Assembly (NCBI GenBank): GCA_015067885.1
Contig: SVLO01000013.1
Coordinates: 1-49,929, forward strand
From: Oscillospiraceae bacterium
Lineage (GTDB): Bacteria; Bacillota; Clostridia; Oscillospirales; Oscillospiraceae
DNA length: 49,929 bases
Reading direction: 5' to 3'
Shown: positions 41,737 through 49,031 of the stretch, piece by piece
Layout of the letters: each line of letters opens with the position of its first letter
How positions within the stretch are numbered: the first letter of the stretch is position 1
Notes under the pieces: model-generated
What the model was told of the DNA's origin: nothing
The model's database searches: none
The model's input: only the letters and a program-made list of their open reading frames with translations
Made by a program: the position numbers and the translations under genes

Positions 41737-43593
41737 TTAACCGTTTGATTTGTATTTTATTAACTTTTTCATCGCTCGGAAGGGCCTGCCCGCAAGCACC
41801 CCGGCTCTGCGCAAGTGGTACGGTAGTAACTTGGTGCGGTAGCGGCGCTGGGGCTGGGCCAAAAAGGCCGACAACTCCGCCAGCGTGTTCTCCCACTCGG
41901 CCAGTACAAGGGTCTCGCCGCTTTTGTGGCAGCCGTGGTACCCCACACCAAGGTTCACACCGCACACGTGGCGGCACAGCACCTGCAGGTCGCTCCCGCC
42001 TTTCGCCCCTCCATCGTCAAGATCGAGGGCCTCTTGAATATCAGCCTTAAAGCGCTTGGTGTTGTCCACCTGGTTGAACAGGCAACTGCGTGTCCCCATC
42101 CAATCCAGCTCGATCATATAACAGTGACGGTTCAGCAGACGGAATAATTTCGGGTTGCTCTTTTGCAAGTATCGCGCGCCGTGCTTGCCGTGTTCTTCAC
42201 CATCCACCACCAGCAGGCTGTGACCGCTGTGGCGCATGGCCCACAGCATGGCGCAGCCGGCCCGGTCGTCTGCACCGATACCCGCTTCGGGATCGGTGCC
42301 GGAGAACACGCCGTTTTCAAATTTTACGGTTTGCTCCCCGGAGAAGGGCTTGTCGTAATTCCGATCCCAAACCGTATCGGTGTGGGCCACCAGGACCACA
42401 CCATCCGGGAACCGGTTCCCGGGTACATATACGTAGCGCTGTAAAGGCTTTTCGCCTGTCCCCATCACCGCCCCGGACAAAGCGGCAAAGCGCTCAAGGA
42501 TCTGCCCGCCGTCATCAAGAGGAGTATTCAGAAAGTCCAACAGCAGCTCTTTATGCGCCTCTGTCCGGTCGGTCGTTTGCAGGGGGCGCGCAGGTGACGT
42601 GCTTCGTTTCACCTGCTTTTCGCGCTTGCAACGGTCCAAAACCACCCACGCGCACATCGGGCAATAGAGCCGCAGCAGAAACCCGATTTTCTGTTTTCTG
42701 CTCATAGCGGGCAAAAGTTCCGCCTTGTAGCGTTTGACCGCCTTGCGTATTTTTCGGTTTTCGACACTGTAAGGCTTGTTTTTGGATACGCACTTGGAAA
42801 AGCAGCACAACGCATCCAGCTTCTGCCCCCTGGCATATTCGGTACGGCCAAATTCCAATTCGCTCTTCCAAACCAACTCACGGCGCTTAAACCGCGACCA
42901 AAACCCATCGAAGCTGTAGTCCCAGGAGCTGTTCCCACCATGCTGCCGCGCCAGGTACCAGTTTGGCCCCAAAAATACCGCGCCTACTCCTTTGATCAGA
43001 TTTTCATAGATGAAGAAAAAGTCCTCACCGATGGACAGCTCCGTGCGGAAACGGGTATCGCCGATCAAGTTCCTGCTCATGATCGTGCCACCCATCTGGT
43101 CAAAAGGGGACCGCCCATCAAAAACGGCGCGCAGGGCGCTTTCGTAGTCGTGATAGGTGCATGGAAATCGTGGTTGGCTCTGCAAAAAGCGCTCCCTATC
43201 CCGTTCCCAGTTTTCAACCCGGCTGATTCGGTACGAAATTCCGCCCAACGTCGCCTCGTTCTCAAGCAGTCCCGCCAGGAGCGTTTTCAGCAGTTCCGGA
43301 TGGATAATATCATCGCTGTCCAAAAAGAACACGTACTCGCCCCGCGCCGCGTCAAGGCCCATATTCCGCGCGCCGGACACCCCCAAATGGGCCGATTCCA
43401 GCACCCGAACACGTCCGTCCCGCTGCCGCAGCTCATGGCAGAGGGCCAGGCTGTTGTCCGTAGAGCCGTCGTCGATCAAAATGATTTCAAGCTCTCCATG
43501 GCTTTGGGCAAAAACCGACTCCACGCACTCTTCCAAATAATCGGCCCGATTGTAAACCGGGATAATGACGGAAACCAGCTTCTGTTCACTCAT
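41737..43593 (-). CDS. Fusion of GT2 glycosyltransferase and M28/M20-like metallopeptidase
   Basis: An uninterrupted 618-residue protein joining two unrelated enzymes. Residues 1-320 are a family 2 glycosyltransferase, with VSVIIPVYNRADYLEECVES, DDGSTDNS (41-48) and the metal motif LDSDD (91-95). A Lys/Arg-rich linker (320-340) follows. Residues 345-580 are a di-zinc exopeptidase with a complete ligand set: HTD (404-406), GADDRAG (Asp442 or 443), DGEEHG (Glu466-467), IELDWMG (Asp497) and YHGCH (His553 or 556). No signal peptide or membrane segment is seen. A wall-polymer role is possible. The ATG at 43593 and a GTG at 43596 are equally supported. It follows a TIGR04076 gene by about 15 bases. 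Confidence 0.85.
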   Translation of the reverse strand: MSEQKLVSVIIPVYNRADYLEECVESVFAQSHGELEIILIDDGSTDNSLALCHELRQRDGRVRVLESAHLGVSGARNMGLDAARGEYVFFLDSDDIIHPELLKTLLAGLLENEATLGGISYRISRVENWERDRERFLQSQPRFPCTYHDYESALRAVFDGRSPFDQMGGTIMSRNLIGDTRFRTELSIGEDFFFIYENLIKGVGAVFLGPNWYLARQHGGNSSWDYSFDGFWSRFKRRELVWKSELEFGRTEYARGQKLDALCCFSKCVSKNKPYSVENRKIRKAVKRYKAELLPAMSRKQKIGFLLRLYCPMCAWVVLDRCKREKQVKRSTSPARPLQTTDRTEAHKELLLDFLNTPLDDGGQILERFAALSGAVMGTGEKPLQRYVYVPGNRFPDGVVLVAHTDTVWDRNYDKPFSGEQTVKFENGVFSGTDPEAGIGADDRAGCAMLWAMRHSGHSLLVVDGEEHGKHGARYLQKSNPKLFRLLNRHCYMIELDWMGTRSCLFNQVDNTKRFKADIQEALDLDDGGAKGGSDLQVLCRHVCGVNLGVGYHGCHKSGETLVLAEWENTLAELSAFLAQPQRRYRTKLLPYHLRRAGVLAGRPFRAMKKLIKYKSNG

Positions 43594-43608
43594 CACATTC
43601 GCGTCCTT

Positions 43609-43914
43609 TCATTCTTCCATCACTTCGATATAAAAGCTCACCGGGCGGAACCCGTCGTTGCAGGAGATCATGGCGGACCGGGGATTTTTCATCCACCCGT
43701 CAAAGAAGTTCCCGCCGCCCCGGGCCAGCTCCGTCACAAAGGGAGCCATGCTCCCCCACGCGCTGTGGCACAGGCCCTCCGGCTTCTCGCCGTGTTCCGA
43801 CACAAACACCTGCCCCACACTCAGGTCGCAGGTATGCTCGATGGGATTTTCGTATTGGGCCATCAGGTCGGGATAGGTGGTGATTTTCATCACCGTAATG
43901 CGACAGGGTTTCAT
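43609..43914 (-). CDS. TIGR04076 family protein
   Basis: A 101-residue cytoplasmic protein of the same uncharacterised family as 5182-5484. It shares the opening CRITVMKI, the central VGQVFVSEHGEKPEGLCHSAWG and the closing SCNDGFRPVSFYIE. The ATG at 43914 is chosen because AGAGG lies eight bases ahead; a GTG at 43923 falls inside that site. It is the first gene of an operon with the glycosyltransferase-peptidase fusion. Confidence 0.85.
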   Translation of the reverse strand: MKPCRITVMKITTYPDLMAQYENPIEHTCDLSVGQVFVSEHGEKPEGLCHSAWGSMAPFVTELARGGGNFFDGWMKNPRSAMISCNDGFRPVSFYIEVMEE

Positions 43915-43941
43915 GTCCGCCACCTCTTTTCTGTTTTCTTG

Positions 43942-43970
43942 ATTTTATCACAAAGCGACCGCCGTTTCAA
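43942..43970 (-). promoter_or_regulatory. Promoter of the TIGR04076/fusion operon
   Basis: TTGAAA (complement of 43965-43970), 17 bases, TAAAAT (complement of 43942-43947). Confidence 0.6.
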
Positions 43971-44115
43971 TCCGCAAGGGTACTCACCCTCTCAGGGTTC
44001 GAATCCCACAAAGCGCCTGCCAATGGCAGGCGTGGCGCAGCGGGTGGGATGCCGGTGCGCGTCACGACGCACGCCGGCCGTCCTTGCAGCATAGCTGCTA
44101 CGGACTTCGCGGCTA

Positions 44116-44138
44116 AAAACGTGCCACCGGCACGTTTT
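44116..44138. terminator. Small terminator-like hairpin in the repeat region
   Basis: AAAACGTGCC pairs with GGCACGTTTT around an ACC loop. It lies between the two tRNA-derived units. Confidence 0.55.
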
Positions 44139-44181
44139 CTTTACGCCGCGACCCTCTCAGGGTTCGAATCCCACATCAATC

Positions 44182-44224
44182 AAAAAGGACATCCTCCGCC
44201 CAATGGGCGGAGGATGTCCTTTTT
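44182..44224. terminator. Terminator of the tRNA-Ser transcript
   Basis: A perfect 20-bp inverted repeat (44182-44201 with 44205-44224) directly follows the encoded CCA on the minus strand and ends in a T-run. Confidence 0.85.
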
Positions 44225-44312
44225 GGCGCAGCGGGTGGGATTCGAACCCACGTGCGGTTGCCCGCAAACTGATTTCGAGTCAGCCCCGTTATGACCACTT
44301 CGATACCGCTGC
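44224..44312 (-). tRNA. tRNA-Ser(CGA)
   Basis: It folds as a class II tRNA with acceptor GCAGCGG/CCGCTGC, anticodon arm CTGACTCGAAATCAG (anticodon CGA), a long variable arm (TTTGCGGGCAACCGCAC region), T-arm GTGGGTTCGAATCCCAC and discriminator G. The CCA end is encoded. The long variable arm and anticodon fit serine. Confidence 0.95.
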
Positions 44313-44332
44313 ATAGAATAAAATGATCGATG

Positions 44333-44361
44333 GTATTATGGCACACTTTCCGCCATTGTGC
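44333..44361 (-). promoter_or_regulatory. Promoter of tRNA-Ser
   Basis: TTGCAC (complement of 44356-44361), 17 bases, CATAAT (complement of 44333-44338), about 20 bases upstream of the tRNA. Confidence 0.55.
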
Positions 44362-44408
44362 AAGTGAATTTCTTACATTTCTCTGCACACGTTTCCTGCG
44401 GATGCCTG

Positions 44409-44437
44409 TTGCCCTCGCTTTTTATTTTTGTTATAAT
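44409..44437 (+). promoter_or_regulatory. Promoter of the ZIP transporter gene
   Basis: TTGCCC (44409-44414), 17 bases, consensus TATAAT (44432-44437). Confidence 0.65.
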
Positions 44438-44478
44438 GCAAATGTACCCCACACCGGGATACAGACAGGAGGCTTTTT

Positions 44479-45231
44479 ATGCGACTGGTCTTACTCACCG
44501 CCCTGGGCGTTGGCGGCGCCACCGTATTCGGTGCGGCGCTCGGTTTCGCCTTCCGGCGCATTTCCCACCGCTTCAGCGATATCGTGCTGGCTTTGGCCGC
44601 CGGTGTGATGCTGGCCGCGGCGGTTATCGGCCTGATTCTCCCCTCGGTGGAAATCGGCAACTCCATCCCCATCACCGCCATCGGCATCCTGTTGGGTGCG
44701 GTGTGCCTGAACCTGATGGATAAGATGGTGCCCCACCTGCACCGCCTTGCCGGTGCCGATCAGGAGGCGCACCCTCAGGACACCCAGCGGCTGAACAAAG
44801 TTCTGCTGTTCGTCATGGCCATCGCCATCCACAACCTGCCCGAGGGTCTTGCCGCCGGTGTCGGCTTCGGCACCGGAAATGATGCCGAGGCGTTGACCAT
44901 TGCCGCCGGTATCGCTCTGCAGAACATCCCGGAGGGCATGGTTATCATCGCCCCCATGCTGGCCGCGGGTATGGGCCGCCGACGCACCTTCATCATTGCC
45001 GCTATGACCGGCATCGTGGAAGTGGTTGGCACCATCCTCGGCTTCTTCGCCGTCAGCCTCTCCGCCTCCATCCTCCCCTTCGCCCTGGCCTTTGCCGGTG
45101 GCACCATGCTGTACGTCATCAGCGATGAGATGATCCCCGAAACCCACGCCCACGGCAGCGAGCAGGGGGCCACCTACGCCCTGCTTGCCGGTTTCTGCCT
45201 GATGCTGGCCATGAGCCATTATTTGGGTTAA
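44479..45231 (+). CDS. ZIP family divalent metal transporter
   Basis: A 250-residue inner-membrane importer of zinc or related divalent ions. About eight hydrophobic segments are visible. The metal-site motifs HNLPEG (fourth segment) and QNIPEG (fifth segment), characteristic of the GufA/ZupT branch, are intact. A His-containing loop (VPHLHRLAGADQEAHP) lies between segments three and four. AGGAGG precedes the ATG at good spacing. Its own promoter is clear. The flavodiiron gene follows after 52 bases and may be co-transcribed. Confidence 0.92.
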   Translation: MRLVLLTALGVGGATVFGAALGFAFRRISHRFSDIVLALAAGVMLAAAVIGLILPSVEIGNSIPITAIGILLGAVCLNLMDKMVPHLHRLAGADQEAHPQDTQRLNKVLLFVMAIAIHNLPEGLAAGVGFGTGNDAEALTIAAGIALQNIPEGMVIIAPMLAAGMGRRRTFIIAAMTGIVEVVGTILGFFAVSLSASILPFALAFAGGTMLYVISDEMIPETHAHGSEQGATYALLAGFCLMLAMSHYLG

Positions 45232-45283
45232 TTTTTCTCAAATCGTCTATACTACACTAAATAACTTGCAAAGGAGTACCGCT

Positions 45284-47074
45284 ATGACCATCACCAACGA
45301 TATCCGCTACATCGGCGTCAATGACCATCAGGTGGACCTGTTCGAGGGGCAGTACGTTGTCCCCAACGGCATCTCCTACAACTCCTATGCCATTATGGAC
45401 GAGAAAGTCGCCATCATGGACACCGTGGACAAAAACTTCAACCACCAGTGGCTGGACAACATTGAAAAGACCCTGAACGGCCGCAAGCCCGACTATCTGG
45501 TGGTGCACCACATGGAGCCCGACCACTCCGCCAACATCGCCAACTTCCTGCAGATCTACCCCAACGCCGTGGTGGTTTCCTCCCAAAAGGCCTTTGCCAT
45601 GATGGCCCAGTTCTTTGGCGAGGACTACGCCCACCGCCGCGTGGTGGTGGGTGAGGGCGACACTCTCTGCCTTGGCAAGCACACCCTGACCTTCGTCACC
45701 GCCCCCATGGTCCACTGGCCCGAAGTCATCGTGTCCTATGACAGCTGTGACAAGGTGCTCTTCTCCGCCGACGGCTTCGGTAAGTTTGGAGCGCTGGATG
45801 TGGAGGAGGATTGGGCCTGCGAGGCGCGCCGCTACTATATCGGTATCGTGGGCAAATACGGCGCACAGGTGCAGGCTCTGCTGAAAAAGGCCGCCGGTCT
45901 GGACATCGCCACGATTTGTCCCCTCCACGGTCCCGTGCTAAAGGAGAATTTGGGCTACTACCTGAACCTGTACGACATTTGGTCTTCCTATCAGGTGGAA
46001 AGCGACGGCATCGTCATCGCCTACACCTCCGTCTACGGCAACACCCGCGCCGCTGTGGAACTGCTGGCGGAAAAACTGCGCGAGCGCGGCTGTCCTAAGG
46101 TGGTCGTCAACGACTTGGCCCGCTGCGACATGGCCGAGGCAGTGGAGGATGCCTTCCGCTACGGAAAACTGGTACTGGCCACCACCACCTACAACGCCGA
46201 CGTGTTCCCCTATATGCGGGAGTTTATCCACCAGCTCACCGAGCGCAACTTCCAAAACCGCACCGTGGCCCTGATGGAGAACGGCTCCTGGGCTCCCCTG
46301 GCCGCCAAAGTCATGCGCGGCATGCTGGAGGGTTGCCGCGACCTGACCTTCACCGACACCACCGTCACCATCCGTTCCGCCCTGAACACCGACAGCCGCG
46401 CCCAGATCGACGCCATGGCCGACGAGCTGTGCCGGGACTATATGGCCCGACAGGAGTCCACCGCCAACAAAAACGACCTGTCCGCCCTGTTTAACATCGG
46501 CTACGGCCTGTACGTGGTCACCTGCCGGGACGGCGAGAAAGACAACGGCCTTATCGTCAACACCGTCACCCAGGTCACCAACGCCCCCAACCGGGTGGCC
46601 GTCACCATCAACAAGGAAAATTACTCCCACCACATCATCAGGCAGACCGGCTTGATGAACGTCAACTGCCTGGACACCGGCGCCCCCTTCGCCCTGCTCG
46701 AGCAGTTCGGCTTCCAAAGCGGCCGGGTGGCGGACAAATTTGCCGGGCAGGAGATTTTGCGCTCCGACAACGGCCTGGCCTTCCTGCCCCGGCACATCAA
46801 CTCCTTCCTGTCTTTGAAGGTGGAGCAGTATGTGGATCTGGACACCCACGGCATGTTCATCTGCTCGGTGACCGAGGCCCGGGTCATGTCCGATGCGGAA
46901 ACCATGACCTACACCTACTATCAGGACCACGTCAAGCCCCAGCCTGAAACCGAGGGTAAGAAAGGCTACGTCTGCAAGATCTGCGGTTGGGTCTATGAGG
47001 GCGACACCCTGCCCGACGACCTGGTCTGCCCCCTGTGCAAGCACGGCCCGGCGGATTTTGAACCCATTGGATAA
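45284..47074 (+). CDS. Flavodiiron protein with flavin reductase and rubredoxin domains
   Basis: A 596-residue cytoplasmic enzyme that reduces oxygen to water or NO to N2O, protecting an anaerobe. Domains in order: a beta-lactamase-fold diiron domain (1-250) with ligands His76, Glu78, Asp80 (HMEPDH), His144, Asp163 and His215; a flavodoxin domain (about 253-395, TSVYGNTRAA); a flavin reductase-like domain (about 410-545); and a C-terminal rubredoxin (CKICGWVYEG and CPLCKHG). Most family members have only the first two, so this one carries its own electron-transfer partners. The ATG at 45284 follows AAGGAG; an upstream in-frame start (45266) has no site. Confidence 0.94.
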   Translation: MTITNDIRYIGVNDHQVDLFEGQYVVPNGISYNSYAIMDEKVAIMDTVDKNFNHQWLDNIEKTLNGRKPDYLVVHHMEPDHSANIANFLQIYPNAVVVSSQKAFAMMAQFFGEDYAHRRVVVGEGDTLCLGKHTLTFVTAPMVHWPEVIVSYDSCDKVLFSADGFGKFGALDVEEDWACEARRYYIGIVGKYGAQVQALLKKAAGLDIATICPLHGPVLKENLGYYLNLYDIWSSYQVESDGIVIAYTSVYGNTRAAVELLAEKLRERGCPKVVVNDLARCDMAEAVEDAFRYGKLVLATTTYNADVFPYMREFIHQLTERNFQNRTVALMENGSWAPLAAKVMRGMLEGCRDLTFTDTTVTIRSALNTDSRAQIDAMADELCRDYMARQESTANKNDLSALFNIGYGLYVVTCRDGEKDNGLIVNTVTQVTNAPNRVAVTINKENYSHHIIRQTGLMNVNCLDTGAPFALLEQFGFQSGRVADKFAGQEILRSDNGLAFLPRHINSFLSLKVEQYVDLDTHGMFICSVTEARVMSDAETMTYTYYQDHVKPQPETEGKKGYVCKICGWVYEGDTLPDDLVCPLCKHGPADFEPIG

Positions 47075-47083
47075 GCGCAAGCC

Positions 47084-47114
47084 TCTGCGGCGGAGGGAGT
47101 TCCTCCGCCGCAGA
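47084..47114 (+). terminator. Terminator after the flavodiiron gene
   Basis: TCTGCGGCGGAGG (47084-47096) pairs with 47102-47114, followed by AAACTTTTTC. Confidence 0.8.
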
Positions 47115-47143
47115 AAACTTTTTCAAAAATACAAAAATAATGC

Positions 47144-47172
47144 TTGACAAAGGGTATCCCCATGCATATAAT
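47144..47172 (+). promoter_or_regulatory. Promoter of the rplJL operon
   Basis: TTGACA (47144-47149), 17 bases, TATAAT (47167-47172). This is a full consensus with an A/T-rich upstream region. Confidence 0.92.
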
Positions 47173-47177
47173 ATGTG

Positions 47178-47250
47178 TTGCGTTCGAAGACAGCAGGTCG
47201 CCTTGCGTGTAAATCCTGCCGAGAGTGCAGTGCTGAACATGAAATGTTTT
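47178..47250 (+). promoter_or_regulatory. Ribosomal protein L10 leader
   Basis: The TTCGAAGACAGCAGG and AATCCTGCCGAGAG segments are the conserved arms of the L10 leader. L10 (with L7/L12) binds it to shut down its own operon. Confidence 0.85.
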
Positions 47251-47251
47251 T

Positions 47252-47286
47252 CGCTGTTTGTGTCTTTGTGCGCAAACAGCGTTTTT
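47252..47286 (+). terminator. Attenuator ahead of rplJ
   Basis: CGCTGTTTG (47252-47260) pairs with CAAACAGCG (47273-47281), followed by TTTTTATTT. It lies between the L10 leader and the coding region, so leader folding probably decides readthrough. Confidence 0.8.
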
Positions 47287-47312
47287 ATTTATTCTCTGGA
47301 GGTGAAACCCAA

Positions 47313-47828
47313 ATGCCTAACGCAACTGTCCTGGAGTCCAAGAAGGCCGTAGTTGCCGAGCTGACCGAAAAGCTGCAGAAAGCCGCTTCCGGTGTGCTGG
47401 TCGACTATAAGGGCATCACTGTGGCCGAGGATACCGCTCTGCGCGCCGAGCTGCGCAAGAATGGTGTCGAGTACGCCGTTGTGAAGAACACCCTGACTCG
47501 CTTTGCCGCTCAGAACGCCGGTCTCGGCGAGCTGTCCGACAGCCTGAACGGCACCACTTCTCTCGCCATCTGCGAGGAGGACCCCATCGCTCCCATGCGC
47601 GTCATCAACAAGTTCGCCAAGCAGTTCAATGGTGAGAAGTTCATCATCAAGGCGGGCTTTATGGATGGCAAGATCCTGCCCCTGAACGAGGTCGCCGCTC
47701 TGGCCGAGCTGCCCTCCAAGGAGGTCCTGCAGGCTCAGGTCCTGGGTACCATGTTGGCCCCCATCACCAGCCTGGCTATCGTCCTGAAGGCTATCGCCGA
47801 GAAGGGCGACGCTCCCGCTGCCGAATAA
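47313..47828 (+). CDS. rplJ: 50S ribosomal protein L10
   Basis: A 171-residue stalk-base protein. It anchors L7/L12 dimers on 23S rRNA and, in the leader, represses its own operon. It has the family features: an N-terminal LTEKLQKAASGVLVDYKG domain, RKNGVEYAVVKNTLTR, and a C-terminal helix (LGTMLAPITSLAIVLKAIAE) that binds L7/L12. GGAGG lies ten bases before ATG at 47313. It forms an operon with rplL only. rplKA do not precede it and rpoBC do not follow, unlike the usual arrangement. Confidence 0.97.
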   Translation: MPNATVLESKKAVVAELTEKLQKAASGVLVDYKGITVAEDTALRAELRKNGVEYAVVKNTLTRFAAQNAGLGELSDSLNGTTSLAICEEDPIAPMRVINKFAKQFNGEKFIIKAGFMDGKILPLNEVAALAELPSKEVLQAQVLGTMLAPITSLAIVLKAIAEKGDAPAAE

Positions 47829-47882
47829 TCCGGCAAAATCATTCACATCTGAAACAAACACATTTTAGGAGGTACATTTATT

Positions 47883-48260
47883 ATGGCTACCGAGAAGATC
47901 ACCGCTCTGATTGAGGAAGTTAAGGCTCTGACTGTTCTGGAGCTGTCCGAGCTGGTTAAGGCTCTGGAGGAAGAGTTCGGCGTTTCCGCCGCCGCTATGG
48001 CCGCTCCCGCTGCCGGCGCCGGCGCTGCTGCTCCCGCCGCCGAGGAGAAGACCGAGTTCGACGTGGTTCTGGCTGAGGTCGGCGCCGAGAAGATCAAGGT
48101 CATCAAGGTCGTGCGCGAGGCCACCGGTCTGGGCCTGGCCGAGGCCAAGGCCGTTGTCGAGGCTGCTCCCAAGGCTATCAAGGAGGGCGTCTCCAAGGAG
48201 GATGCCGAGGCTCTGAAGGCCAAGCTGGAAGAGGTCGGCGCCAAGGTCGAGCTGAAGTAA
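47883..48260 (+). CDS. rplL: 50S ribosomal protein L7/L12
   Basis: A 125-residue flexible stalk protein that recruits translation factors. It has an N-terminal dimerisation part (about 1-32), an Ala/Pro-rich hinge (about 35-52) and a C-terminal factor-binding domain ([20 protein letters not shown]). AGGAGG precedes the ATG. It lies 54 bases after rplJ. Confidence 0.98.
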   Translation: MATEKITALIEEVKALTVLELSELVKALEEEFGVSAAAMAAPAAGAGAAAPAAEEKTEFDVVLAEVGAEKIKVIKVVREATGLGLAEAKAVVEAAPKAIKEGVSKEDAEALKAKLEEVGAKVELK

Positions 48261-48282
48261 TTCACCACTTCACAGAGAATAG

Positions 48283-48316
48283 AAAATGTCCCACCCGAAT
48301 GGGTGGGACATTTTTT
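48283..48316 (+). terminator. Terminator after rplL
   Basis: AAAATGTCCCACCC (48283-48296) pairs with 48301-48314 and ends in a T-run. Confidence 0.92.
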
Positions 48317-48317
48317 A

Positions 48318-48346
48318 TTGTCGGCCACCCAAATTCGTGGTAAACT
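48318..48346 (+). promoter_or_regulatory. Promoter of cdd
   Basis: TTGTCG (48318-48323), 17 bases, TAAACT (48341-48346). It starts one base after the preceding terminator T-run. Confidence 0.55.
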
Positions 48347-48366
48347 ATTGAAAAGGAGTGATCGTC

Positions 48367-48759
48367 ATGACCGACCGTCAACTGGCCGAGCTGGCCCTTG
48401 ATGCGCGCAAAAATGCCTATACCCCCTACTCTAATTTCAACGTGGGGGCCGCCCTGCTGTGCGCCGACGGCACCGTGTTCACCGGCTGCAACGTGGAAAA
48501 CGCCGCCTACGGCTCCACCATCTGCGCCGAGCGCGTGGCCCTTGTCAAGGCCATCAGCGAAGGGCAGCGCAGTTTTACCGCCATCGCCATCGCCGGCAGC
48601 GGGGATGACTTCTGCTGGCCCTGCGGCAGCTGCCGGCAGATGCTCTGCGAGTTTGCACCCGACCTGCGGGTGCTGGCTGTGCGGCAGGACGGGCAGTTTG
48701 AAATTTCCACGCTGGACACTCTGCTTCCCCACGCTTTCGGCCCTGCCGCATTGGAATAA
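48367..48759 (+). CDS. cdd: Cytidine deaminase
   Basis: A 130-residue cytoplasmic enzyme that converts cytidine and deoxycytidine to uridine and deoxyuridine in pyrimidine salvage. The active site is complete: GCNVENAAYGSTICAER carries a zinc Cys and the catalytic Glu, and WPCGSCRQ carries the other two zinc Cys. The length fits the small homotetrameric type. The ATG at 48367 follows AAGGAG; a GTG at 48358 lies inside that ribosome site. Monocistronic. Confidence 0.96.
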   Translation: MTDRQLAELALDARKNAYTPYSNFNVGAALLCADGTVFTGCNVENAAYGSTICAERVALVKAISEGQRSFTAIAIAGSGDDFCWPCGSCRQMLCEFAPDLRVLAVRQDGQFEISTLDTLLPHAFGPAALE

Positions 48760-48768
48760 CGGGAATTT

Positions 48769-48802
48769 CGCCCCGGGGGTTGCAATCGCCGCCCCCGGGG
48801 CG
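48769..48802. terminator. GC-rich palindrome between cdd and the ribU promoter
   Basis: CGCCCCGGGGG (48769-48779) pairs with CCCCCGGGGCG (48792-48802). There is no T-run after it; its right arm forms the spacer of the ribU promoter. Confidence 0.6.
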
Positions 48803-48808
48803 TATAAT
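48780..48808 (+). promoter_or_regulatory. Promoter of ribU
   Basis: TTGCAA (48780-48785), 17 bases, consensus TATAAT (48803-48808). Confidence 0.75.
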
Positions 48809-48827
48809 AAGTCGACAACTGGATGAA

Positions 48828-48943
48828 TGTCTTCAGGGCGGGGTGAAAGTCCCCACTGGCGGTACAGTCCGCGACCGGGCGCACGGCGCCCGCTGACCCG
48901 GTGCAACTCCGGGACCAACGGTATAGTCCGGATGGAAGAAGAT
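48828..48943 (+). promoter_or_regulatory. FMN riboswitch (RFN element)
   Basis: The conserved core is intact: TTCAGGGCGGGGTGAAAGTC at the start, CTGGCGGTA, CCGCGA, GACCCGGTGCAACTCCGGG, and GGTATAGTCCGGATGGAAG at the end. It should repress ribU when FMN is plentiful. There is no clear intrinsic terminator after it. CTCCT (48959-48963) can pair with the ribosome site AGGAG (49019-49023), so control at translation is likely. Confidence 0.95.
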
Positions 48944-49031
48944 GTGTGCAAACACGCGCTCCTCACTTTGGTCTGATGACCGGAAGGCACTTCGTCTTGC
49001 GGCTGTCGCATCATCGAAAGGAGTGTTTTTT

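Larger units (their letters stand above)
43986..44241. repeat. Two units of duplicated tRNA-Ser 3'-end sequence
   Basis: The gap between the TIGR04076 gene and tRNA-Ser holds no gene but two parallel units. Each has a 25-base direct repeat beginning ACCCTCTCAGGG (43986-44010 and 44151-44175), then a hairpin (44013-44032 or 44182-44224), then an 18-base copy of CCA, acceptor and T-stem sequence (44033-44050 and 44224-44241). The second copy is the real end of tRNA-Ser; the first is a truncated relic. GGGTTCGAATCCCAC (44160-44174) is an exact inverted copy of the tRNA T-arm. Confidence 0.75.
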
